In this document: positions 1-7,643 of the stretch, piece by piece
Position numbering within the stretch: the first letter of the stretch is position 1
Layout of the letters: the number at the start of each line of letters is the position of its first letter
NCBI RefSeq assembly: GCF_016834655.1
Contig: NZ_JAENHP010000003.1
Location: 795,189 to 859,188, forward strand
Direction: 5' to 3'
Source: Paractinoplanes ovalisporus
GTDB taxonomy: Bacteria > Actinomycetota > Actinomycetes > Mycobacteriales > Micromonosporaceae
DNA: 64,000 nt
Notes under the pieces: generated by a model
What the model was told of the DNA's origin: nothing
The model's database searches: none
What the model saw: only the letters and a program-made list of their open reading frames with translations
Program-made: the position numbers and the translations under genes

Positions 1-591
1 GGATATGTGGAGCCCGAGTTCGGCGTCAGCCCGCGCCTGCTGGCGGCGCTGCACGAGAACTCGGGGTCGGTGATCGGCGCGTTCGACCGGGGCGAGCTGG
101 TCGGGTTCTGTTACGGGTTCACCGCGGTCGAGGACGGCGTGATCTACCACTACTCGCAGGCGGCCGCGGTCGCCGCGCGCGCTCAGGGGGCCGGGGTGGG
201 GCGGCGGCTCAAGTTCGCGCAGGCCGAGGCGGCCCGGCGGACGGGCGCGCGGACGATGCGGTGGACCTTCGACCCGTACGCGCTGCGCAACGCCCACTTC
301 AACTTCGCCGTGCTCGGGGCGACGGCGATCCGGTTCTTGCCCGACTACTACGACGACGGCTCTTCGGACCGGGTGCTGGTCTCCTGGGACCTGTCGGGCC
401 ACGTGCCCGCGCCGAGTCGATCGGACGAGGTGGTCGCCCCGTCCGATGGCCGCTGGTCGGCGCCCGACCCGCCCGACCGGGTGACGCTGCGGGCGGCGCT
501 GATCGAGCGGTTCCGGGCCGGCGGCCGGCTCGTCGAGGTCACCCGCCGCGGCGAGCAGGCGGTCTACAAGTTCCGGGAGGCAGACAGGTGA
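1..591 (+). CDS. GNAT-family acyltransferase (5'-truncated by window edge)
   Basis: Probable N-acyltransferase of the predicted GNAT superfamily type (COG3375-like). The frame is open from base 1, so the true start probably lies outside the window; a GTG at 7 is possible but would remove the first part of the fold. Visible features are the beta-strand VIGAFDRGELVGFCYGF, the acetyl-CoA loop region QGAGVGRRLKFAQ and a WTFDPYALRNAHFNF segment that is typical of this subfamily. Genes of this type sit beside N-succinylamino-acid racemases, where they succinylate D-amino acids; the racemase at 1374-2489 makes that role likely here. The stop codon overlaps a GTG (588-591) that opens the repeat described next. 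Confidence 0.75.
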   Translation, partial: GYVEPEFGVSPRLLAALHENSGSVIGAFDRGELVGFCYGFTAVEDGVIYHYSQAAAVAARAQGAGVGRRLKFAQAEAARRTGARTMRWTFDPYALRNAHFNFAVLGATAIRFLPDYYDDGSSDRVLVSWDLSGHVPAPSRSDEVVAPSDGRWSAPDPPDRVTLRAALIERFRAGGRLVEVTRRGEQAVYKFREADR

Positions 592-683
592 CGTCAGGAC
601 CGCGCCTCGGGCGGAGTCCGGGGGCAGACAGGTGACGTCAGGACCGCACCTCGGGCGGAGTCCGGGGGCAGACAGGTGACGGG
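579..683 (+). repeat. 44-bp tandem repeat forming coupled mini-ORFs
   Basis: A 44-bp unit beginning GGCAGACAGGTGACG is present twice plus a partial third copy (the CAGACA core starts at 581, 625 and 669); the two full units differ at one base. Each junction carries GTGA, so the TGA stop of one frame overlaps the GTG of the next. The result is a chain: acyltransferase stop at 589-591, a 15-codon ORF 588-635 (begins VTSGPR, ends GADR), its near-twin 632-679, then the SIS gene at 676. Because 44 is not a multiple of three, each unit shifts the frame by one. It looks like a tandem duplication of an original stop/start overlap. Confidence 0.8.
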
Positions 684-765
684 AGACGCGCAGGTGACCG
701 AGGGCGCACAGGTGACCGGAAGCGGACGGGTGACCGGAGGCGGGCGGGTGACCGGGTCCAGCCCG
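676..765 (+). repeat. 18-bp in-frame repeat at the 5' end of the SIS gene
   Basis: Four imperfect 18-bp units, each starting GTGAC, begin at 676, 694, 712 and 730, followed by a partial fifth at 748. They encode a six-residue pattern V-T-x-x-x-Q/R. Every unit supplies an in-frame GTG preceded by a purine-rich stretch, so the real translation start could be any of five codons and the N-terminal length may vary between relatives. Confidence 0.7.
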
Positions 766-1377
766 GCCGAGCGGTTCGACCGCAACGTTCAGCGGCGCTC
801 GGCCCAGGTTCTCAAGCAGCGGGTCCTCGATCAGCAGCGCGAGGCGTTCGAGAAGGCCCTGGCCTGGGCGGCCGAGCACGACGCGATCGAGCAGGCCGCG
901 GCCCGCATCGTCTCGGCCCGCCGGCGCTACCTGCTCGGCAACGGCAAGTCGCTCAGCTACGCGTCGCTGCTGGCGGCCGACCTCGGGGCCGGGCTGTCCG
1001 GGGTGCACCTGGTCGACGGCTCGCACCTGCGGCCGCTCGACGTGCTCGGCGACATCCGGCAGGGCGACCTGATGGTGGCGATCCTGATGTCCCGCTACCG
1101 CCGCGAGACGGTGGACGTGGCCGAGGCGTACGTGGCGCACGGCGGCGAACTCGTGCTCATCACCGATGCCGACGACGCGCCGCTGACCGGCCGGGCCACG
1201 ACCCGCATCGTCATCGGGACGGACACCGCCTCGTACGCCAGCTCCCCCACCTCGGTCGTGCTGGCGTTGCACCTGCTGGCCACGCTGACCATCGCCAGCT
1301 CCAAGGGCGCCGGCCGCCGCCTGCACGAGCGGGATGCCCTGGCCGCCGAGCTCGGCCTCTACCGGGACCCGGCATGA
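676..1377 (+). CDS. SIS-domain protein related to RpiR/MurR regulators, lacking the HTH
   Basis: Sugar-isomerase (SIS) fold protein of 233 aa or less. After the repetitive N-terminus comes the helical linker usual between the two domains of RpiR/MurR regulators (FEKALAWAAEHDAIEQAA), then the SIS core: GNGKSLSYASLLAADL, the switch strand LMVAILMSRYRRETV and the LVLITDADDAPL strand. RpiR-family regulators normally carry about 75 residues of helix-turn-helix ahead of this linker; here they are absent and the upstream DNA is only the 44-bp repeat. It may therefore act as an enzyme or ligand sensor rather than a DNA-binding regulator. It is coupled to the racemase by an ATGA overlap. Start chosen at 676 because its GTG overlaps the preceding mini-ORF stop. 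Confidence 0.7.
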   Translation: MTGDAQVTEGAQVTGSGRVTGGGRVTGSSPAERFDRNVQRRSAQVLKQRVLDQQREAFEKALAWAAEHDAIEQAAARIVSARRRYLLGNGKSLSYASLLAADLGAGLSGVHLVDGSHLRPLDVLGDIRQGDLMVAILMSRYRRETVDVAEAYVAHGGELVLITDADDAPLTGRATTRIVIGTDTASYASSPTSVVLALHLLATLTIASSKGAGRRLHERDALAAELGLYRDPA

Positions 1378-2489
1378 CCCGCGTCGAGAGCGTCGAGTTG
1401 CGGCGCGTACGGCTTCCGCTCGTGCACGAGTTCCAGACCAGCTCGCACGCCAAACGGTTCCTGGAACACATCCTGGTCGCGTTGACCGCCACCGACGGCA
1501 CCGTGGGCTGGGGTGAGATCGCCTCGCCGAGCGGGCCGTTCTATTCGGCCGAGACCGTCGAGAGCTGCTGGGCGGTGGCCCGCGACCACCTGGCGCCGCT
1601 CGTGCTGGGCGCCGACTGGGACCACCCGGCCGACCTGGCCGCCGTGCTGGCCAAGGTCCGGGGCAACCAGTTCGCGCGGGCCGGGTTCGACATGGCGGCC
1701 TGGGCGCTGTGGTCGTCCGCGCAGGGCGTTCCGCTGGCGTCGGCGCTGGGCGGCACCCGCGCGACGGTCGAGGCGGGCGTGTCGCTGGGCATCGAACCGA
1801 CCGTCGACGACCTGCTGACCCAGGTGCGGGCCCGGGTCGCCGAGGGCTACCGCCGGGTCAAGCTGAAGATCGCGCCGGGCTGGGACGTCGAGCCGGTGCG
1901 GGCCGTACGGGCCGCCTTCCCCTCGGTTCCGCTGCATGTGGACGCGAACGGGGCGTACGGGAAATCGGATCTGCCTCTGCTGGTGAAGCTGGACGGACTG
2001 GGGCTGCTGATGATCGAGCAGCCGTACGCTCCCCGCACCCTCGCCGACCTGGCCGACCTGCAGCGGCAGCTCGACACGCCGATCTGCCTGGACGAGTCGG
2101 TCGAGGAGCTGGACGACCTGGTGACGGCGCTGCGGCTGGGCGCCGGGCGGATCCTCAACATCAAGGTGTCGCGGATGGGCGGCCTGACGACGGCGGTCCG
2201 CGCCCACGACCTGGCCGTCGAGCACGGCGTGCCGGTGTGGTGCGGCGGCATGCACGAGTTCGGCATCGGCCGCGCGGCCAACGTGGCACTGAGCGCGCTG
2301 CCCGGCTTCACGCTGCCGTCGGACGTGTCCGGTTCCGACAAGTACTACGCCCGCGACGTCACCACCACGCCGATCGTCGCCACCGACGGCCTGGTCGAGG
2401 TGCCCGCCGCCGCCGGCCTGGGCCGCTCACCGGACCTTGATTTCGTCCAAGCGAACACCGTCGCCCGGTGGCATTCTCAGTCCTCATGA
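1374..2489 (+). CDS. N-succinylamino-acid racemase / o-succinylbenzoate synthase-type enolase-superfamily enzyme
   Basis: Enolase-superfamily protein of 371 aa, the usual length. The barrel carries all expected residues: the KxK acid/base motif in RVKLKIAPGW, metal ligands in VDANGAY, MIEQPYAP and CLDESV, and the opposing lysine in NIKVSRMGG. The N-terminal capping region (VHEFQTSSHAKRF) and VWCGGMHEFGIGRAAN near the C-terminus fit the MenC type 2/NSAR family. Members do OSB synthesis for menaquinone, N-succinylamino-acid racemisation, or both. With a GNAT acyltransferase and no other men genes in the operon, the racemase role in D- to L-amino-acid conversion is the better guess. The stop overlaps the next ATG (2486-2489). 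Confidence 0.85.
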   Translation: MTRVESVELRRVRLPLVHEFQTSSHAKRFLEHILVALTATDGTVGWGEIASPSGPFYSAETVESCWAVARDHLAPLVLGADWDHPADLAAVLAKVRGNQFARAGFDMAAWALWSSAQGVPLASALGGTRATVEAGVSLGIEPTVDDLLTQVRARVAEGYRRVKLKIAPGWDVEPVRAVRAAFPSVPLHVDANGAYGKSDLPLLVKLDGLGLLMIEQPYAPRTLADLADLQRQLDTPICLDESVEELDDLVTALRLGAGRILNIKVSRMGGLTTAVRAHDLAVEHGVPVWCGGMHEFGIGRAANVALSALPGFTLPSDVSGSDKYYARDVTTTPIVATDGLVEVPAAAGLGRSPDLDFVQANTVARWHSQSS

Positions 2490-2926
2490 CGAGCGTCTAC
2501 GAGGCCGCCGGCCGCCTCGAGGGCCTGACCCGCCTGGCCGGCGCGTGGCACGAGCGGGTGCTGGCCGACCCGGTGGTGAGTCACGCCTTCAGCCACGGTT
2601 ACCACCCCGACCACACGGCCCGGCTGGCCGCCTATTGGGCCGAGGCCCTGGGCGGCCCGGCGTCGGGCCTGGACGAGACCACCATCGTCCGCATGCACAG
2701 CGGCAACGGCCCCCACGACGAGATGAACGACCGGGCGATCGCGTGTTTCGACCGGGCGCTGGACGACGCGGGCCTTGCCGCCGAGCCCGTCGGCCGGGTG
2801 TTGCACGACTATTTCGCCTGGTCGACGCGCGACTCGATGAATCGTTACCACCGCCCGGAGGACGACGTGCCGGCCGGCCTGCGGATCCCCCACTGGTCGT
2901 GGGACGGCCTGCAGCAGCCCGGCTGA
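2486..2926 (+). CDS. Truncated haemoglobin (COG2346 type)
   Basis: Small haem globin of 146 aa. The sequence has the 2-on-2 globin pattern: LTRLAGAWHERVLADPVVSHAF at the N-terminus, MHSGNGPHDEMNDRAIACFDRALDDAG in the haem-pocket helices and the C-terminal PHWSWDG typical of this actinobacterial subgroup. It could bind oxygen or nitric oxide or have a redox role; the sequence does not decide. The ATG at 2486 is chosen over one 18 bases upstream because it makes an ATGA overlap with the racemase stop, implying co-translation with an amino-acid salvage operon, an unexpected partner for a globin. Confidence 0.8.
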   Translation: MTSVYEAAGRLEGLTRLAGAWHERVLADPVVSHAFSHGYHPDHTARLAAYWAEALGGPASGLDETTIVRMHSGNGPHDEMNDRAIACFDRALDDAGLAAEPVGRVLHDYFAWSTRDSMNRYHRPEDDVPAGLRIPHWSWDGLQQPG

Positions 2927-2960
2927 ATTCCGCCAGCCGGTTTGTCACGCGGCGTCGCGG

Positions 2961-3048
2961 CGTGCGGCGGCGCAGCGTGCGGCGGCGCAGCGTGCGGCGG
3001 CGCAGCGTGCGGCGGCGCAGCGTGCGGCGGCGCAGCGTGCGGCGGCGG
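2961..3048. repeat. 15-bp tandem array between convergent genes
   Basis: Nearly six head-to-tail copies of CGTGCGGCGGCGCAG lie between the globin stop and the LysR stop. The five complete copies are identical, so the array is young or actively homogenised. It does not belong to either gene. One minus-strand frame reads it as a PPHAA repeat, but that frame is a shadow of the LysR gene. Confidence 0.85.
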
Positions 3049-3053
3049 GGCCG

Positions 3054-3998
3054 TCACGGCACCCCGAACGCCGGGTGGGCGGCGAGCCAGCGGGCGTAGC
3101 GGGGGCGGCGGGTGACGATGTCGCGGTAGGAGGCGGCGGCCCGGGCCAGCACGTCGGGGGCGTGGGCGGCGGCCGGGGACGACGGGTCCCAGCCGATCAG
3201 GTGGCGCCAGCTCAGCGGGGAGTCGCGCAGCGGGACGGCCACGGCGCCGGGCACGTCGCGGACCGTGGCCTGGCACAGGGCCACGGCCCGGCCCGAGGTG
3301 ACCAGGTCGAAGACGGCGCCGGCGTCCATCTCGTACGGGAAATGGGGTGTGAAGCCGGCGCGGGCACAGGCGGCGGCGAAGCACTCGTTGAAGCAGCCGT
3401 CGCCGGGTGCGCTCACCCACCGTTCGGCCGACAGGTCGGACAGCGTGACCTCCTCCCGGCCGGCGAGCGGATGCCGGGCGTCGAGCAGCACCCACACCGG
3501 GTCGACCGAGACCACCCGCCAGTCGAGGTCGCCGGGGTGGCCGGTGGCGCAGGCGCCGATCAGCGCGTAGTCGAGGCGTCCGGACTGGACCAGGCGGACG
3601 ATCTCGTTCTCGGACCAGGTGGCGTGGACCGAGACCGGACGGCCGGGGTACGCGTCGGCGAGCCGCTGGACGAGACCGGCGACGATCGGCCCGTTGGTCG
3701 CCCCGACCCGGAAGCGGCCGCCGTCGCCGGCGGTCAGCAGCACCCCGGCCTCGTCGTGCAGACCGCTCACGGCGGGCAGCAGCAGCCGGGCCCGGGCCAG
3801 CAAGAGGTCGCCCAGCTCGGTGGGGACGACGCCCCGGTTGCCGCGCACGAACAGCGGCCCGCCGAGCAGTCGCTCCACGCGCCGCAGCTGGGTCGTCAGC
3901 GCGGGCTGGGCCACGCCGAGGGCGGCGGCGGCCTTGGTGACGCTGCCGGCGTCGGCGATCGCCAGGATCAGGCGCAGGTGGCGCAGTTCCAGCTCCAC
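3054..3998 (-). CDS. LysR-family transcriptional regulator
   Basis: LysR-type regulator of 314 aa. The N-terminal winged helix-turn-helix is clear: LRHLRLILAIADAGSVTKAAAALGVAQPALTTQLRRVERLLGGPLF at about residues 5-50, followed by the linker helix and a two-lobed effector-binding domain (RVGATNGPIVAGLV, then ALIGACATGHPGD and the second lobe after WVLLDARHPLAGRE). It is divergent from the secreted lipase gene with 146 bp between, the classic arrangement in which a LysR protein controls its neighbour and itself. The inducer cannot be read from the sequence. The gene ends a few bases from the 15-bp array. Confidence 0.9.
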   Translation of the reverse strand: MELELRHLRLILAIADAGSVTKAAAALGVAQPALTTQLRRVERLLGGPLFVRGNRGVVPTELGDLLLARARLLLPAVSGLHDEAGVLLTAGDGGRFRVGATNGPIVAGLVQRLADAYPGRPVSVHATWSENEIVRLVQSGRLDYALIGACATGHPGDLDWRVVSVDPVWVLLDARHPLAGREEVTLSDLSAERWVSAPGDGCFNECFAAACARAGFTPHFPYEMDAGAVFDLVTSGRAVALCQATVRDVPGAVAVPLRDSPLSWRHLIGWDPSSPAAAHAPDVLARAAASYRDIVTRRPRYARWLAAHPAFGVP

Positions 3999-4144
3999 CG
4001 GGACGACGATAGATTCGCGTTCGTCTCTTTCGGAAGATCGCCCGGGTTAACTTCGCGCAATGCATCATCCAGGCGCGATGATCACCCGATCGGGCCCGGA
4101 GTGGCGCGTGTTTTGTACGTTTTGGGCGATTAAACCTATCCGGT
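3999..4144. promoter_or_regulatory. Divergent LysR/lipase intergenic region with a dyad
   Basis: This 146-bp spacer must hold both promoters. At 4064-4082 there is a perfect ATCATC-N7-GATGAT dyad, the size and T-N11-A-like layout of a LysR operator. The stretch before the lipase start (about 4110-4140) is AT-richer than its surroundings. No clear Shine-Dalgarno precedes the lipase GTG, so a leaderless transcript is possible. Confidence 0.4.
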
Positions 4145-5287
4145 GTGCGCAGTCATCTGATCACTCGAATTCTCGCCGTCACGGTCGTGAGCGGCACTCT
4201 CCTCAACGCGGGCACGACCGGGGCGCTGGCCGGCTCCGACCGGTTCGGCCCGGCTCACGTCTTCCGGTGGAACCCGTCATCCGAGCCGGGCACCGTGCTC
4301 AGCTCGACGCCGCGCGCGCTGCCGGAAGGGCTGCGTCTGCTGGCCCGGGCCAAACAGATCAAGTACGCCACCACCGACGTACGGGGGAAGGAAATCACCG
4401 CCTCCGGGCTCGTGCTGACGCCGCTGAAGAACAAGAAGAACAAGACGGTCGTGTGGGCCCACGGCACCACCGGCATCGCCGACAAGTGCGCGCCGTCGGC
4501 CAACGACGACGTGTTCTGGCCCGAGGCCCGGGTCGCGGTCTCGTCGCTGCTGGAGCGCGGCTGGACGGTGGCCGCGCCGGACTACCCCGGGCTCGGCACG
4601 CCGGGACCACACCCCTACCTGGTCGGCGCGAGCGAGGGCCGGTCGATCATCGACAGCGTGCGGGCCGCCCGCAACCTCGATGACGACTTGTCGAAGCAGT
4701 ACGCGGTGGACGGCCACAGCCAGGGCGGGCAGGGCACCCTGTTCGCCAATCAGCTGGCCGGGGCGTACGACGGGGAACTGCAGTTGAAGGGCACGGTCAG
4801 CATCGCCCCGACCAGCCAGACCCGCGCGCTGGCCGAGGCGATCCCGGGCTCGGCCGGGCAGGGGTTCATGGCGATGGCCCTGTACGGCCTGAACGCCGTG
4901 GAGCCGTCGTTCGAGCCCGAGACCGTGCTGACCCCGGCCGCCCGGGCCAAGGGCGAGGTGCTGCGCGACGGCTGCCTGGCCGAGGTGCTCGAGGCGTACG
5001 CGCCGCCGCTGCCGCTCCTGAAGAACAACAAGCTGCCCGAGGCCTGGGTGGACAAGCTCTACCAGTACGTCGAGCCGGGCCGGACGCCGCTGACCGCGCC
5101 CGCCTTCGTCGTGCAGGGCACCGACGACGCGATCGTGCCGGCTGCCTTCACCGACATCCTCGTGGAGGACCAGCTCAAGGGCGCCCCGGTCCGCTACGAC
5201 AAGCTGCCCGGCCGCGACCACGACCAGGCGGTCATCGACTCGACCAACCGGGTCGCGGCCTGGATCAGCCAGCGCTTCGACTCGTAA
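4145..5287 (+). CDS. Secreted alpha/beta-hydrolase, secretory lipase type
   Basis: Exported lipase/esterase of 380 aa. Residues 1-29 form a signal peptide (short basic start, hydrophobic ILAVTVVSGTLLNA, Ala-rich cleavage region near GALAG). The mature part has the alpha/beta-hydrolase triad: nucleophile Ser in VDGHSQGGQGTL, Asp in VQGTDDAIVP and His in LPGRDHDQAV. The strand VVWAHGTTGIADKCAPS and APDYPGLGTPGPHPYLVG match the secretory lipase family (PF03583), whose members hydrolyse acylglycerols or other esters outside the cell. It probably answers to the divergent LysR regulator. The substrate is not predictable. The gene is followed by a strong hairpin shared with the convergent aldo-keto reductase. 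Confidence 0.85.
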   Translation: MRSHLITRILAVTVVSGTLLNAGTTGALAGSDRFGPAHVFRWNPSSEPGTVLSSTPRALPEGLRLLARAKQIKYATTDVRGKEITASGLVLTPLKNKKNKTVVWAHGTTGIADKCAPSANDDVFWPEARVAVSSLLERGWTVAAPDYPGLGTPGPHPYLVGASEGRSIIDSVRAARNLDDDLSKQYAVDGHSQGGQGTLFANQLAGAYDGELQLKGTVSIAPTSQTRALAEAIPGSAGQGFMAMALYGLNAVEPSFEPETVLTPAARAKGEVLRDGCLAEVLEAYAPPLPLLKNNKLPEAWVDKLYQYVEPGRTPLTAPAFVVQGTDDAIVPAAFTDILVEDQLKGAPVRYDKLPGRDHDQAVIDSTNRVAAWISQRFDS

Positions 5288-5300
5288 CCCTCACCGTCAA

Positions 5301-5337
5301 CCTAACCCTCGACCTCGACCTCAAGTTGAGGGTTAGG
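5301..5337. terminator. Bidirectional hairpin between convergent genes
   Basis: A perfect 10-bp inverted repeat, CCTAACCCTC (5301-5310) and GAGGGTTAGG (5328-5337), with a 17-nt loop. It lies directly after the lipase stop and overlaps the last codon of the aldo-keto reductase on the other strand. There is no T tract, as is common for actinomycete terminators. Confidence 0.65.
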
Positions 5338-6331
5338 CCAGGCGCTCGAGCTGGTCCTCCGACAGCTTGACGTCGAGTGCGGGCAGCGCGGCCTCGAACT
5401 GCTCCGGCGTACGCGGACCGATCAGCGGCAGCACCCGGGGCGCGCCCTGGTGCAGGAGCCAGGCCAGCACGAGCTGGTTCGGGGTCACGCCGGTCTCCCC
5501 CGCGACCTCGGCCAGCACGGCCAGGCGGGCGTCGGTGTCGGGGCCGGTGTAGTTGTCCATCATCCAGTGGCCGTCCCGCTTGGCCGCGCTGTCGTAGACA
5601 CCCTTGAGGATCGGCGAGTAGGCCACCAGCGTCTGGTCGTCGTGCTCGGCCAGATAGTCGAGCTGCTCGGCGTTCACGATGCTGCTGGACTCGACGCCGG
5701 CCCCGGGCCGCAGATACGAGTGCTGCTGCTGGACGGCCACGGGCAGGGTCCAGCCGTTGCGCGCGCACAGCTGCCGGATGCGCTCGAGCCGCCACGTGCG
5801 CACGTTCGACCAGCCGAGGTGCCGGACCTTCCCTTCCCGTACGAAGGAGTCCAGCACTTCGAGGGTCTCCTCGAGCGGAGTGGCCCGGTCGTCGACGTGC
5901 ACGTAGTAGAGGTCGACGTGGTCGGTGCCGAGGCGGCGCAGGCTGCCCTCGAGCGCGCCGCGCAGGGTGCCGGCCCCGGCGCCTTCGAAGGTGCGGCGGG
6001 CCAGCTCCCAGTTCGGGTTGCCGTCGGCATCCCACAGGTCGGGCGAGTAGATCGGCACTGCGCTGCCCTTGGTGGCGAGGAAGACCTCGTCGCGGTGGTT
6101 GCCGTCGCGCATCCAGCGGCCGAGCAGCTCCTCGCTCTGTCCGCCGAGGATGCCGGGGTGGGCCCACCACTCGTAGCAGTCGGCGGTGTCGAGGAAGGAG
6201 CCGCCGATCTCCAGGTAGCGGTTGAGGATGTGCACCGAGTCGCGCTCGTCGGTGCTGCCGCCCATCTGCATGGTCCCGAGCGCCATCGCGCTGACCTGCC
6301 GTCCGGTGCGGCCCAGTTCGATCGTCTGCAT
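5333..6331 (-). CDS. Aldo/keto reductase
   Basis: NAD(P)H-dependent aldo/keto reductase of 332 aa with a (beta/alpha)8 barrel. The catalytic tetrad is visible: Asp and Tyr in LDTADCYEW, Lys in FLATKGS and His in DLYYVHVDD. The SNVRTWRLERI segment and the C-terminal LPLIGPRTPEQFEAAL phosphate-binding loop are standard for the family. The insertion WWAHPGILGGQSEELLGRWM points to the subgroup annotated as sugar or short-chain aldehyde reductases, but the physiological substrate is unknown. It is a single gene between two hairpin/intergenic stretches with no functional link to its neighbours. Confidence 0.88.
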   Translation of the reverse strand: MQTIELGRTGRQVSAMALGTMQMGGSTDERDSVHILNRYLEIGGSFLDTADCYEWWAHPGILGGQSEELLGRWMRDGNHRDEVFLATKGSAVPIYSPDLWDADGNPNWELARRTFEGAGAGTLRGALEGSLRRLGTDHVDLYYVHVDDRATPLEETLEVLDSFVREGKVRHLGWSNVRTWRLERIRQLCARNGWTLPVAVQQQHSYLRPGAGVESSSIVNAEQLDYLAEHDDQTLVAYSPILKGVYDSAAKRDGHWMMDNYTGPDTDARLAVLAEVAGETGVTPNQLVLAWLLHQGAPRVLPLIGPRTPEQFEAALPALDVKLSEDQLERLA

Positions 6332-6373
6332 GTCCGGAACGCTAGGTCTTCGAGCGCGCTCTAGGTCAAGTCT

Positions 6374-7441
6374 TCACAGGGGCGACACCTTGAGCGAACC
6401 GATGCCACCGACCGCCTCGATGGCGAGGCCGCCCGACACGTCGTCGTCGCCGCGCGAACGCACCGTCTCGCCGCCGTCGATGCCCTCGTCCCGGTCGCCG
6501 TTGAGCGAGATCGCGCCGGCGCCCTTGCGGACGCGCACCTTCACGGCGAACTCCCCCTCGGTGCCGATCCGCCACTCGTGGACACCGCCGGCCATCCGGA
6601 TCTCGATCTGGCGGCTCTGCCGGGGCAGGGTGAGCCCGAGCTCGTTGGCCCCGCCCTCGAAGTAGAAGTCGCGCACCGATCCGCCGGCCATGTCGAAGTT
6701 GCCGCGCCGGACCCCGCCCTCCATCCGGATCGTCCAGGTGATCCGCTCGTCGAGCACCACGCTGACGTCGCCCGTGCCCCGCTCGCCCCGGCGCTCGGCG
6801 GTGAGGGTCAGTTCGGTGCCGTCCAGCTTCGCGTCGGGGACCACGCCGCTGCCGTCGGGCGAGCTGACCTTGGCGATGCCGTCGCGCGGGGGCCGGCCCA
6901 GCGACACGTTGAGCTCGGTGAGGCCGGAGGCGAGCACGAAGGTGCCGGCCGCGAACGCCGGCCCGGCCGGCGGCGCCGGGGAGGCCGAGGTCGGCGGGGG
7001 CGCGGCGGCCGAGGCCGAGGCCGAGGTCGGCGCCGGAGAGGGCTCGATCGAGACCGGCGGGCTCGGGGCACCGCCGACGATGATGTCGGGGTCGGAGGCG
7101 GCCGTGGGCGGCGCGGCCGTCTCGTCGCTGCCGACCATGCGGGTCAGCACGATCGCGCTGACGCCCAGGAAGAGGACGGCGCCGGTCACGGCCGCGAGCA
7201 GGCGCAGACGGCGGCGCGGAGGTTCCGGCGGCTGCCCGATGACGGTCGTCGGATTCGGGCTCCGGTCGGGCCAGTAGTCGGAGATGCGGGGCAGGGTGAC
7301 CGGGGCCGGTTTCGCCTGGCCGGTCGGGCCGGCCGATCCCGCGTACGTGCCGTTGTCGTACTCGCCGGTGTCGGGGACCAGCGCGTATTCCCCCGTCGGC
7401 GGAAGGTCGTCAGTGTGCGGAGGGCGGGCGGAGCCGTCCAT
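6374..7441 (-). CDS. Single-pass membrane protein with Pro/Ser/Ala linker and C-terminal beta domain
   Basis: Unrecognised protein of 355 aa. A cytoplasmic segment of about 75 residues rich in Pro, Gly and Thr precedes one membrane helix (LRLLAAVTGAVLFLGVSAIVL). Then comes a low-complexity Pro/Ala/Ser linker and a C-terminal domain of about 180 residues predicted to be beta-rich (LTELNVSLGRPPRDGIAKVSS, VSVVLDERITWTIRMEGG, FDMAGGSVRDFYFEGG, AISLNGDRDEGIDG). Repeated short strands with Gly turns suggest a right-handed parallel beta structure like the DUF4097 adhesin-like fold, but this is only a guess. A near-perfect GAGGAGG ribosome site precedes the ATG. It is divergent from the AbfB-domain gene, which has the same cytoplasm-helix-linker-domain plan. 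Confidence 0.65.
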   Translation of the reverse strand: MDGSARPPHTDDLPPTGEYALVPDTGEYDNGTYAGSAGPTGQAKPAPVTLPRISDYWPDRSPNPTTVIGQPPEPPRRRLRLLAAVTGAVLFLGVSAIVLTRMVGSDETAAPPTAASDPDIIVGGAPSPPVSIEPSPAPTSASASAAAPPPTSASPAPPAGPAFAAGTFVLASGLTELNVSLGRPPRDGIAKVSSPDGSGVVPDAKLDGTELTLTAERRGERGTGDVSVVLDERITWTIRMEGGVRRGNFDMAGGSVRDFYFEGGANELGLTLPRQSRQIEIRMAGGVHEWRIGTEGEFAVKVRVRKGAGAISLNGDRDEGIDGGETVRSRGDDDVSGGLAIEAVGGIGSLKVSPL

Positions 7442-7643
7442 CGCGCCTCCTCGGTGCGGCCTCGGCGACCCGCGGACCCGGGTGCCGTCACCGGGTGGTA
7501 CGGGCGGGACCTGGCGAGAGTTCGATTTCCGTCCACGTCTCGTCGGAGCGTCCGAACACTTGCCATTGGCGGCTTTCGCCGTAAGAATGCCTTTCCGACA
7601 GCTTAAGAATGCCTTAGCCGGTGGCTCGCGGATCGGAATTCAC
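7442..7643. promoter_or_regulatory. Divergent intergenic region
   Basis: About 200 bp separating two divergent membrane-protein genes, so it should contain both promoters. I see a direct repeat AAGAATGCCTT (near 7582 and 7604) and no convincing promoter hexamers or operators. Confidence 0.35.

Noticed and set aside
2961..3048. Possible CRISPR array
   Set aside because: Repeats are directly adjacent with no spacers; there are no cas genes. The same holds for 62684-62807.
2845..4068. Long minus-strand frame with a PPHAA repeat tail
   Set aside because: It shares the LysR region in another frame, has no recognisable domain and its repeat is the 15-bp array translated. The LysR frame with an intact HTH is the real gene.
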